From Paracoccaceae bacterium (GTDB lineage: Bacteria > Pseudomonadota > Alphaproteobacteria > Rhodobacterales > Rhodobacteraceae): a stretch of DNA of 7,423 nucleotides. Shown piece after piece: positions 1 through 5,853 of the stretch. The position numbers and the translations under genes are program-made. The notes beneath the pieces are model-generated. The model was not told where the DNA came from. It saw nothing but the letters and a program-made list of their open reading frames with translations, and searched no databases. Position 1 is the stretch's first letter. Each line of letters opens with the position of its first letter. The stretch spans positions 1-7,423 of the forward strand of contig DAOUQK010000183.1 of NCBI GenBank assembly GCA_030625695.1, written 5' to 3'.

Positions 1-5
1 GGTTT

Positions 6-50
6 CTGAATAGGCGCATTAAACATGCCTGTCGAATTGCGCCAATTCAG
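6..50. repeat. Imperfect inverted repeat at the window's left edge
   Basis: Positions 6-18 pair with 38-50 over 13 positions with a single A/A mismatch (12 of 13 pair), enclosing a 19-nt loop. A shorter nested palindrome, GAATTG-CGC-CAATTC, lies at 34-48. No T-run follows, so it is not a classical intrinsic terminator. It could be a structured 3' end of a gene left of the window or a remnant end of a mobile element; the sequence does not decide. Apart from this and the repeat at 121-251, I see nothing coding in 1-310. Confidence 0.5.
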
Positions 51-120
51 GGGGTGACACAAGACCAATCAGATGGTCGTTGATCTGAGTTGGAACCACT
101 TCAGTTTGTGCCCCTTGGTA

Positions 121-251
121 TTATACCAATCCGCCCAAAGATCGACCTGTCATTGTTGCGTAGGATGGGTTTTCAACCCATCATCCCTTTGACTTTGCCG
201 GGCGGGGCGGGGCCGGGCGGGACGGGGCGGTGGGGTGGAACCCCACCCTAC
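121..251 (-). repeat. REP-doublet (BIME-like) element, copy A, downstream of fliG
   Basis: On the plus strand the core reads GTAG (160-163), a hairpin GATGGGTT-TTC-AACCCATC (164-182), a G-rich spacer (183-228), a second hairpin GGTGGGGT-GGA-ACCCCACC (229-247) and CTAC (248-251). Both hairpins are perfect 8-bp stems with 3-nt loops. Read on the minus strand, the core is followed about 30 nt later by TTGGTATAA (complement of 121-129), which itself sits in a small palindrome TTGGTA-TTA-TACCAA (115-129). The second copy at 5854-5956 has the same layout. The element begins 59 nt after the fliG stop codon and is oriented with fliG transcription. GTAG-headed palindromes in inverted pairs are the established form of REP/BIME repeats; that it belongs to that class is inference. 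Confidence 0.75.
200..235 (+). other. G-run tract with G-quadruplex potential
   Basis: Seven runs of three or four G (200-202, 204-207, 209-212, 215-217, 219-221, 224-227, 232-235) are separated by only 1-4 nt. This far exceeds the usual four-run pattern for an intramolecular G-quadruplex on the plus strand. It fills most of the spacer between the two hairpins of copy A and enters the second hairpin; copy B has a short, non-G-rich spacer instead. Folding is predicted from pattern only. Confidence 0.6.
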
Positions 252-310
252 GGATGGCTGCATGAGCCAGTGTCCGGGCGTTCTGGTATCAGAGGGTAGG
301 CGGCTAATTC

Positions 311-1405
311 CTATTCCTCATCCTCTTCACCAGGAATGACCAACTCCAATTCTCCGTTGGCTTCCAACTCGCGGATTGAACTGACGACATTGCCCATCGC
401 GGCTTCGCCGTCTGCTGCTTTGACTTTGCCCTTTTCTGCAATCTCTTCCCGCAGGTTGTCGGCCATGCGGGTCGACATGTTTTCCAACAGGTGATCGCGG
501 GACTTGGCCAGGTCGCCTTCCATGGCGGCGGCCAAGGCAACCACCAGATCGCCTGGGGCTGCCACGCGGATCAATTTGGGCACGTCCAGCGGATCCAACC
601 GTTCAAAGATATGCGCGAAGGTAAAGATTGCTTTGCGAACCGAAGTGGCAAAATCCATGTCTTTTTCGTCCAACCCGGTCAGTACATCATCGCGCGTTGC
701 CGTCGGCGACTGGTTAAGGATCGCGCCAACCCGTGCGTCGGGACCATCTGAAAACGCCAGAATGGGGCGCAAATCCAGTTGCGCCGCCAGCGACAGACCA
801 ATCCGGTCCACCGCCTCGGGGGTGACGCTGCCGGTCTGACTGATGGCGAAGGTGATACGCCGCGCCAGTGGCCCGGGCAGCGCGCCCAGCACCTCTGCCG
901 CTTTTGGCACCGCCAGTTTCGACAGCAATATCGCCGCGACTTCGGTGCTTTCGGCCGAGATCATCTCGACCAGTTCTTCTTTGCTCTGGCCGCGCAGACG
1001 CACCCAAGGGTCGCCCGACTGGCGCACCCCGGCCTCGCGCCGCAGACGGGTGGCGGTTCGCGCGCTTATCTTGCCGTCCAGTGTCATCAGCGCCCCGGCA
1101 ATACCATGGGAAAACGACAAACCGACACCGTCCAACTGGTCGGCAAACTCCTGCACCACTGAATCCAGTGTGCCCTGATCTATCAACCCCATCCGCCCCA
1201 TCTGATGGGTCAGCCGCGCCTGCAACCGGTCCGGCAAATCCTCAAGCGGAATGTCAGCACCTTCTCGGATCAAAAGGCGCACCACGATGGCCGCCTTTGA
1301 TATCGGGTCAAGTGTCGACGGAGGACGTTGCGCCCGAGGAGCGGCCTCAGCCAAATCCAAGCCGGTGCCCCCCATGGGCATCGGTGCCATTGGCAAATTA
1401 TCCAT
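311..1405 (-). CDS. fliG: Flagellar motor switch protein FliG
   Basis: A 364-aa protein of usual FliG length. FliG sits on the cytoplasmic face of the flagellar rotor, joining the FliF ring to FliM and giving the charged surface that works with the MotA stator. The C-terminal domain (about 261-364) is the clearest match: a helix pattern with VALAAA, then ENMSTRMADNLREEI, a GKVKAAD turn and a closing IRELEANGELEL. The middle domain (about 138-200) has KAAEVLGALP, but the usual EHPQ motif for FliM contact reads ESTE (152-155). I chose the ATG at 1405 because AAGGG lies 8 nt upstream; a TTG ten codons further up (1435) is open but has no ribosome binding site. No other flagellar gene is adjacent. 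The next gene upstream on this strand ends 91 nt away. The family call is strong; full motor function is less sure given the altered middle motif. Confidence 0.85.
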   Translation of the reverse strand: MDNLPMAPMPMGGTGLDLAEAAPRAQRPPSTLDPISKAAIVVRLLIREGADIPLEDLPDRLQARLTHQMGRMGLIDQGTLDSVVQEFADQLDGVGLSFSHGIAGALMTLDGKISARTATRLRREAGVRQSGDPWVRLRGQSKEELVEMISAESTEVAAILLSKLAVPKAAEVLGALPGPLARRITFAISQTGSVTPEAVDRIGLSLAAQLDLRPILAFSDGPDARVGAILNQSPTATRDDVLTGLDEKDMDFATSVRKAIFTFAHIFERLDPLDVPKLIRVAAPGDLVVALAAAMEGDLAKSRDHLLENMSTRMADNLREEIAEKGKVKAADGEAAMGNVVSSIRELEANGELELVIPGEEDEE

Positions 1406-1496
1406 TTTGTCTGCCCTTGCCTGTATAAATTCCAACCCAAATGAAACGGGGGAATAGCCTCAGATTAGACTGACAAGGGTAAACAAAGCCTGAAAC

Positions 1497-2021
1497 TTAG
1501 TAGTTATATGTCACCCCGGTGCGAATTGCCTGGCGCAACGATGCTTCGGCCCAGCTGCCTTCGCCGCCGCGGTCCATGATTTCGCGCCATTGCGCAATCG
1601 CTTCGTCAACCCGGCCTTCGGTGATGAACCCTTGCGCCATGTAAGACCGCGCCAGGATGTTGTCCGGGTTTTGGGTGATGGCCCGCGTGTAATACACGTT
1701 GGCCATGTCAAGATTGCCCAGCTTGCGATTTGTAAAGCCCCAGTAGGTCAGCACCAGATCGTCGTTCTGGTTATGCATCTGGCGCAGCACGCCTTGAGCG
1801 TCTTCATTACGCCCGACATAGGCCAATTCGCGTACAGCCTCTATCAGTTCATTCTGATCAAGGCTGGAATCTTGCGGATTGACGCAGGTTTTGGTCTTTT
1901 TGTCCCAGACCTTAACGCCTTTGCAATTTTTGCTGGTCTCAGTGGTGGTCGGAAGGGTGTCGTCACCGGCGGCCATGGCGAACCCGGGAAGGATCATTAA
2001 AATAATAAACAGAAAACGCAT
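1497..2021 (-). CDS. Secreted tetratricopeptide-repeat protein with an N-terminal Cys/Trp motif
   Basis: A 174-aa protein with a signal peptide (hydrophobic core 3-16, likely cut after AMA at residue 17), so probably periplasmic. Residues 33-46 form the motif C-x4-V-W-D-x2-T-x-T-C, with two cysteines that could make a disulfide. From about 56 onward the protein is helical, with at least two TPR-like units (about 88-121 and 122-155) that have the expected G-x-x-x-x-A spacing and an NPD turn. TPRs bind other proteins; the partner is unknown. The start is supported by GGAG 8 nt before the ATG. It lies 91 nt upstream of fliG and 111 nt downstream of the small secreted gene at 2133-2297, all on one strand, so co-transcription is possible. 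It has no C-terminal anchor or lipobox. Specific role not recognised. Confidence 0.85.
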   Translation of the reverse strand: MRFLFIILMILPGFAMAAGDDTLPTTTETSKNCKGVKVWDKKTKTCVNPQDSSLDQNELIEAVRELAYVGRNEDAQGVLRQMHNQNDDLVLTYWGFTNRKLGNLDMANVYYTRAITQNPDNILARSYMAQGFITEGRVDEAIAQWREIMDRGGEGSWAEASLRQAIRTGVTYNY

Positions 2022-2066
2022 GGGTTAAATCTCCAGATTATTAGATGTCTTCAGATGCAGGTAACG

Positions 2067-2091
2067 TGCAGATACCGAAAAGCAATCTGCA
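2067..2091 (-). repeat. 7-bp stem hairpin between two secreted-protein genes
   Basis: TGCAGAT (2067-2073) pairs perfectly with ATCTGCA (2085-2091) around an 11-nt loop. It lies in the 111-nt gap between the small secreted gene and the TPR gene. No T-run follows on the minus strand, so it is more likely an mRNA processing or attenuation structure than a terminator, or chance. Confidence 0.35.
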
Positions 2092-2132
2092 GGTCGGATT
2101 GCCCTGGGGAACAAGGGGTATGTCGGCGTATT

Positions 2133-2297
2133 TCAGCCTGTGATCTGTTTGATGCAAGATTGCGTCGCCGAATCCCAGACCGATCCAGTGCCACAGGATT
2201 GCGCCTGATGTTCGCGACCGGAACACCCGCCAACCGCCAGGCTCATGGTTGGTAATATGGCCAGGGCCAATGCGGCCAAGCTTGCCTTGATGATCAT
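2133..2297 (-). CDS. Small secreted cysteine protein (54 aa)
   Basis: A very short gene found by reading the minus strand. AAAGGA lies 7 nt before the ATG. The product has a typical signal peptide (MIIK, then the hydrophobic stretch ASLAALALAILP, likely cut after SLA at residue 21). The mature part of about 33 residues has GGC (C25) and the motif C35-x4-V-W-D-x2-T-x-S-C48, then a short tail ending ITG. Three cysteines and one tryptophan in so short a chain suggest a disulfide-fixed exported peptide. Small exported proteins ending in a C..G.VWD..T..C pattern are, to my recollection, frequent in Rhodobacterales, with no known function. The same motif with identical spacing occurs in the next gene downstream (1497-2021). 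A longer overlapping minus-strand frame (2041-2340) has no such features and is rejected. Confidence 0.8.
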   Translation of the reverse strand: MIIKASLAALALAILPTMSLAVGGCSGREHQAQSCGTGSVWDSATQSCIKQITG

Positions 2298-2394
2298 TTG
2301 AGTATCCTTTTGTCAGAACACGCCGGGTGTGGCTGGTCAAAGGTTACACGAAAATGCTGCAATCAGCAAAGCCATTGGCTGCACATACCTGTGA

Positions 2395-2416
2395 ACTGAC
2401 ATTACACTGACATTAC
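2395..2416. repeat. Perfect tandem duplication of an 11-bp unit
   Basis: ACTGACATTAC occurs twice without a gap (2395-2405 and 2406-2416). The period is about one helical turn, so both units face the same side of the DNA. They lie about 100 nt upstream of the start of the small secreted gene, where an operator could be. A short hairpin TGCTG-CAAT-CAGCA (2355-2368) lies between. Binding by a regulator is speculation. Confidence 0.45.
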
Positions 2417-2446
2417 AAAGTGTCGAAGATTGGCCGGAAACGACGG

Positions 2447-2656
2447 TCAGTCGCTGCTTAACCCGGCCAGTAGTACATCCCGCTCATCCACCAACCGCTC
2501 GCGATACCGTCGCAGCGCTTTTACCCCAAACTTGTTGTGGCGCGCGGCGTTTGAATCCGGATCACGGCGGGCGTCGGCGCTCAGATCCGCAATGCAGGCG
2601 TCCACTTCTTCAATCTCTTTAATAACCGCGGGGAGATCCAATACCGGTGTCGTCAT
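2447..2656 (-). CDS. Small helical hypothetical protein (69 aa)
   Basis: The start is set by AAGGAA 7 nt before the ATG at 2656; an in-frame ATG 19 codons further up has no such site and would overlap the upstream frame much more. The product has no signal peptide or membrane segment. It reads as a helical hairpin: an acidic amphipathic helix (about 8-27, IKEIEEVDACIADL), a polar linker with DPDSNAARHNKFG (32-44), and a basic then acidic helix (45-65, VKALRRYRERLVDERDVLL). Such proteins are often dimeric coiled coils, but no family is recognised. Its ATG overlaps the stop of the upstream frame as ATGA (2653-2656), which suggests translational coupling. It forms the left edge of the accessory patch. 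Confidence 0.65.
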   Translation of the reverse strand: MTTPVLDLPAVIKEIEEVDACIADLSADARRDPDSNAARHNKFGVKALRRYRERLVDERDVLLAGLSSD

Positions 2657-2931
2657 AGGTCTGTTCCTTTTATCCTGATACCTTCGTGTAGCGCCAAATC
2701 TGCGCGGCCCCACAAAATACCAATTTCGGGCAAAAGAAAAGCCTTTGCCCTACGTGCCTTTGCCTCGGCTATTGCCACTACACTATGATTGGCGTGGTGG
2801 AGTAGCGTTTGGTCAAACGGCATGTCCAGGTAATGCAGACTGTGAGTGATTGGTAGGCCCGGCAGGGCTTCTTGCGGGTCGATTCTGGCCTTATAAATAA
2901 GGCGAAACTGACGGTCGTGGGGCGCCCGAAT
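2653..2931 (-). pseudogene. Open frame without a start, overlapping the 69-aa gene by ATGA
   Basis: Ninety-two codons are open between an in-frame TGA at 2932-2934 and the stop at 2653-2655. No ATG, GTG or TTG occurs before an internal ATG at 2823, and that one has no good ribosome binding site. The stop overlaps the next start as ATGA, the usual form of coupled genes, so the frame may be the 3' remnant of a gene whose front was lost. The break would be near 2930, next to the recombinase relic. The residues (for instance HSLHYLDMPFDQTLL and AFLLPEIGILWGRADLALH) look protein-like but match no family I know. Rare codons (AGG, AGA, ATA, CTA) are frequent, unlike the neighbours, so it is either foreign or not coding. 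An open run of this length can also arise by chance. Confidence 0.35.
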
Positions 2932-2946
2932 TCAAGGTGGGGCACT

Positions 2947-3193
2947 TTACCATTTCATGCGGGACAATCGGGACACGGATTTTTCGGTTAGATGTAGGCG
3001 TTCTACGTCCTTGGTGTAGACCTGTGATGTCGAAGCCTGTGCATGCCCGTGAACTGCCATTATTTCATATTGGGTGGCGCCGTGAAGCGCTAATAGGTGG
3101 CCAGCTGCTTTGCGAATCCCGTGGGATGATTTGCCTTCTATCCCAATGATCCCGATCGCTGCGTCAGCCACGAGACGATCTATACCGCGATCT
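2947..3193 (-). pseudogene. C-terminal remnant of a tyrosine recombinase/integrase
   Basis: About 80 residues carry the second half of the phage-integrase catalytic domain: HGIRK gives the H-x-x-R pair, VHGH gives the following histidine, and nine residues later VYTK gives the tyrosine nucleophile. The frame ends naturally at a TAA (2947-2949) after LSRMKW. The N-terminal DNA-binding part and the first catalytic arginine are missing, because the frame runs at about 3193 into sequence that codes for an IS30 transposase on the other strand. It is therefore inactive. Such enzymes insert phages, islands or integrons; none of the cargo or an att site is recognisable here. Confidence 0.8.
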
Positions 3194-3382
3194 ACCAACG
3201 GCCTGCTCCGCCAGTTCATGCCGAAGGGCGCAGACCTGAGCGGGGCCAGTCAAACTTGGCTGAACGACGTCGCAAACTTGATGAACAACCGCCCAAGAAA
3301 GACCCTCGGGTGGAAAACACCCCCCGAAGCCATGGCCGAAGAAATCGCGGCCTTCAGTTCAACCGTTGCACTTGAAATTTGA
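3194..3382 (+). mobile_element. IS30-family transposase remnant (C-terminal 62 residues)
   Basis: The frame starts abruptly with TNGLLRQFMPKGADL and continues through LNDVANLMNNRPRKTLGWKTPPEAM to a natural TGA. This is the conserved end of IS30-family DDE transposases, where the catalytic Glu normally stands just before this point (E-N-T-N-G). Here the residues before TNG are PRS, from the antisense of the recombinase, so the break lies exactly between the catalytic Glu and TNGLL. The element has lost its left end and most of the transposase and cannot move by itself. The AT-rich bases just after the stop (about 3370-3395) may be the IS right end, but no matching left end is present. Confidence 0.8.
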
Positions 3383-3432
3383 ATCCAAGCAGTTACGTTG
3401 CCAAGTGAAACTTTGATTGTGAGCATTCAAAA

Positions 3433-3600
3433 GTGAAATATTCTGAAAAAGAAGTTAAACGAATGAAGGCGAGCGTCAAAGATTTGAAGGTTATCTTGAA
3501 GGAAGAAAAGAAGCGGAAACCTCGCGACAGCAAGCGCATCAAGGAACTGGATAACTTGATCCAAGGATTTGAAGCTTCGATTTCGGGAAAATACAATTAG
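3433..3600 (+). CDS. AT-rich, lysine-rich small ORF (55 aa)
   Basis: A GTG start, weakly supported by GAG 9 nt upstream, opens a 55-codon frame to a TAG at 3598-3600; an internal ATG at 3463 is the other possible start. The product is very basic and helical, beginning with KYSEKEVKRMKASVK and containing the runs KEEKKRKPRD and SKRIKELDNL, and ending GKYN. It has no signal peptide or membrane segment. Its A-rich base use stands out from the GC-rich genes on both sides. It converges on nadK, with the two stop codons overlapping (3597-3600). It begins 50 nt after the IS30 remnant, so it may have arrived with that DNA. No family recognised; a nucleic-acid-binding peptide is possible but only a guess from charge. 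Confidence 0.5.
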   Translation: MKYSEKEVKRMKASVKDLKVILKEEKKRKPRDSKRIKELDNLIQGFEASISGKYN

Positions 3601-4358
3601 GTAAACTGCTCCGAAATCAGCCGTTCCTCAAGCCCGTGACCAGGGTCAAACAACATCTGATGTCGCACGCCCGGTTCCGAACGGATTTCCACCCAGTCGA
3701 TATCGGCAATCGAGGTCGAATCCGCGTCCGCCATCACCGGGCGCTTGTCCGGGTCCACCACGTCAAAGCGCACAAGCGCCGTCTTGGGTAACAGGGCACC
3801 CCGCCACCTGCGCGGGCGAAAGGCGGCAATCGCCGTCAGCGCCAGAACATCCGCACCAATCGGCAAAATAGGCCCGTGCGCCGAGTAATTATAGGCGGTT
3901 GACCCCGCCGGGGTTGCCACCAACGCGCCGTCACAAATCAGTTCGTCCAGCCGCACACGCCCGTCCACGGTGATCTTTAACCGCGCCGCCTGACGCCCGG
4001 CGCGCAGCAGCGATACTTCGTTGATCGCCAATGCCTGGTGCAATTTTCCGGCCCGGTCCATTGCCCGCATGGACAGCGGGTTGATCACGGTTTCTTCCGC
4101 CGCAGCCAGACGATCGACCAGATCATCCTCGCTGTAATTATTCATCAAAAACCCGACTGTGCCCCGGTTCATCCCGTAAACCGGCGCGCTCAGGTCTTGG
4201 GTGTCGTGCAACGTGCGCAGCATGAAACCGTCGCCACCAAGGGCTACAATTACATCCGCATCTTGCGGCACAGTGTCGCCATAACGTGCCGCAAGGGTGA
4301 TGCGGGCGGCCTCTGCCACCGGGGCATCACTGGCCAGGAATGCGATTCGTAACGTCAT
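3597..4358 (-). CDS. nadK: NAD kinase
   Basis: A 253-aa cytoplasmic enzyme that phosphorylates NAD to NADP with ATP (or polyphosphate in some members), the only route to NADP. Diagnostic motifs are present in order: VIVALGGDGFML with GGDG at 41-44, MNRGTVGFLMN at about 63-73, the NE pair at 113-114, and DGALVATPAGSTAYNYS at 143-159, the glycine-rich conserved NAD-binding segment. The length matches the short alphaproteobacterial form. I placed the start at the ATG at 4358, because the sequence MTLRIAFLAS fits the family N-terminus; the frame stays open 26 codons further up (to 4436), but those residues look unrelated. GGAA lies 9 nt before the chosen start. It is divergent from glyA, and its stop overlaps that of the small convergent ORF. 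Confidence 0.95.
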   Translation of the reverse strand: MTLRIAFLASDAPVAEAARITLAARYGDTVPQDADVIVALGGDGFMLRTLHDTQDLSAPVYGMNRGTVGFLMNNYSEDDLVDRLAAAEETVINPLSMRAMDRAGKLHQALAINEVSLLRAGRQAARLKITVDGRVRLDELICDGALVATPAGSTAYNYSAHGPILPIGADVLALTAIAAFRPRRWRGALLPKTALVRFDVVDPDKRPVMADADSTSIADIDWVEIRSEPGVRHQMLFDPGHGLEERLISEQFT

Positions 4359-4521
4359 ATCAGGTATTTCCGGTATTGCGCATTTGTCCCCGACAACAAC
4401 CACACCTTTCCCGTCAACGCCAGCCTTGGCGCTCAAGGCTGCATTTTGGTCGCATTCCTGCTTTTCGATTCCAGGCGTTTCCTTTAGGAACCGGCAAGTT
4501 CACCCCAACATCGGAGCAGTC
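4359..4521. promoter_or_regulatory. Divergent nadK-glyA intergenic region with a hairpin
   Basis: These 163 nt must hold the promoters for both genes, but I cannot fix convincing -35/-10 pairs. A hairpin CAGCCTT-GGCGCTC-AAGGCTG (4421-4441; 7-bp perfect stem, 7-nt loop) lies about 80 nt before the glyA start. A small stem TTCC-TTTA-GGAA follows at about 4479-4490. I looked for glycine, SAM, SAH or folate riboswitch cores and recognised none. GGAG at 4513-4516 is the glyA ribosome binding site. Confidence 0.4.
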
Positions 4522-5817
4522 ATGAACGCGCCCCTTAAAGACACCGGTTTTTTTACCACCCCCCTGTCCACCAGCGACCCCGAGCTGTTTGGTTCGATTA
4601 CTTCCGAACTGGGCCGCCAGCGCGATGAGATCGAGCTGATTGCCTCGGAAAACATTGTCAGCGTGGCCGTCATGCAGGCCCAAGGCTCGGTTTTGACCAA
4701 CAAATACGCCGAAGGGTATGCCGGGCGACGTTACTACGGTGGTTGCCAATATGTCGATATCGCCGAAAATCTGGCGGTAGAGCGGGCCAAACAGTTGTTC
4801 GGTTGTGAGTTCGCCAACGTCCAGCCGCATTCCGGAAGCCAAGCCAACCAAGGCGTATTTCAGGCGCTGATCAAGCCCGGTGATACCATTCTGGGGATGA
4901 GTCTGGATGCCGGCGGCCACCTGACCCATGGGGCAAAGCCCAACCAGTCGGGTAAATGGTTCAACGCGGTGCAATACGGTGTGCGCAAGGCCGACAACCT
5001 GCTGGACTACGACCAGGTCGAGGCATTGGCCCGCGAACATCAGCCCAAATTGATCATCGCCGGCGGCTCGGCCATCCCACGTCAGATTGATTTTGCCCGG
5101 ATGCGCGAGATTGCCGATATGGTTGGTGCCTATCTGCTGGTCGATATGGCGCATTTCGCCGGTCTGGTGGCGGCGGGCGAACATCCCAGCCCGTTCCCGC
5201 ATGCGCATGTGGCGACAACCACGACCCATAAAACCTTGCGGGGCCCGCGCGGCGGCATGATCCTGACCAATGACGAAGGGATCGCCAAAAAGGTCAATTC
5301 GGCGATCTTCCCCGGCATTCAGGGCGGGCCGTTGATGCATGTGATCGCCGCCAAGGCCGTAGCCTTTGGCGAGGCCCTGCGGCCTGAGTTCAAGGATTAT
5401 ATCAAACAGGTGGTGATCAATGCCGCGGCTTTGTCTGATCAATTGATCAAAGGTGGGTTGGATACGGTAACGCATGGCACCGATACCCATGTGGTGCTGG
5501 TTGATCTGCGCCCCAAAGGGGTCAAGGGCAATGCTACAGAAAAGGCGCTGGGCCGCGCCCATTTGACGTGCAACAAAAACGGTGTGCCGTTTGATCCGGA
5601 AAAGCCGACCGTGACCAGCGGTATCCGCCTGGGTTCACCCGCCGGGACCACGCGGGGGTTCGGCGAGGCCGAGTTTCGCCAGATTGCCGATTGGATCATC
5701 GAAATTGTCGATGGGCTGGCGGTAAATGGCGAAGACGGCAATGGTGCGGTTGAGGTAAAGGTCAAAGACGAAGTGGCCGCACTCTGCGCCCGTTTCCCGA
5801 TTTATCCCGACCTTTAA
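4522..5817 (+). CDS. glyA: Serine hydroxymethyltransferase
   Basis: A 431-aa PLP enzyme of normal length that converts L-serine and tetrahydrofolate to glycine and 5,10-methylene-THF, the main source of one-carbon units. It shows the family's features in order: IELIASENIVS (37-47), the NKYAEGYAGRRYYGG substrate loop (60-74), VQPHSGSQAN (100-109), VDMAHFAGLVAAG (207-219, with the Asp and His that hold the PLP ring), and TTTTHKTLRGPRGG (232-245), where Lys237 forms the Schiff base. The end, RFPIYPDL, is typical. The ATG at 4522 has GGAG 5 nt upstream; the frame is open back to 4297, but that part overlaps nadK in antisense and is not part of GlyA. The palindromic repeat copy B starts 36 nt after its stop. 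Confidence 0.97.
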   Translation: MNAPLKDTGFFTTPLSTSDPELFGSITSELGRQRDEIELIASENIVSVAVMQAQGSVLTNKYAEGYAGRRYYGGCQYVDIAENLAVERAKQLFGCEFANVQPHSGSQANQGVFQALIKPGDTILGMSLDAGGHLTHGAKPNQSGKWFNAVQYGVRKADNLLDYDQVEALAREHQPKLIIAGGSAIPRQIDFARMREIADMVGAYLLVDMAHFAGLVAAGEHPSPFPHAHVATTTTHKTLRGPRGGMILTNDEGIAKKVNSAIFPGIQGGPLMHVIAAKAVAFGEALRPEFKDYIKQVVINAAALSDQLIKGGLDTVTHGTDTHVVLVDLRPKGVKGNATEKALGRAHLTCNKNGVPFDPEKPTVTSGIRLGSPAGTTRGFGEAEFRQIADWIIEIVDGLAVNGEDGNGAVEVKVKDEVAALCARFPIYPDL

Positions 5818-5853
5818 TACCGGATCGCTAAATAATTGACCTGCCAATGATGA

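Noticed and set aside
90..299. 69-codon plus-strand frame
   Set aside because: It runs through the hairpin repeat and the G-run tract; its glycine-rich residues are a product of the repeat.
868..1428. 186-codon open frame on the plus strand
   Set aside because: Antisense to fliG, proline- and arginine-rich, no ribosome binding site or domain.
2041..2340. 99-codon minus-strand frame over the small secreted gene
   Set aside because: Different frame from the 54-aa gene; no ribosome binding site or signal peptide, while the shorter gene has both.
2920..2945. Left inverted repeat of the IS30 element
   Set aside because: Only a loose match to the AT-rich bases after the transposase stop; too many gaps to support it.
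3393..3596. 67-codon minus-strand frame after nadK
   Set aside because: Antisense of the lysine-rich ORF; phenylalanine/serine-rich from complementing AAA/GAA codons, with no ribosome binding site seen.
4359..4521. Riboswitch before glyA
   Set aside because: Only a simple 7-bp hairpin is visible; no glycine, SAM/SAH or folate aptamer core could be recognised.
4414..5562. 382-codon open frame on the minus strand
   Set aside because: It lies antisense to glyA, whose family match is certain; long antisense frames are common in GC-rich genes, and the residues show no domain.
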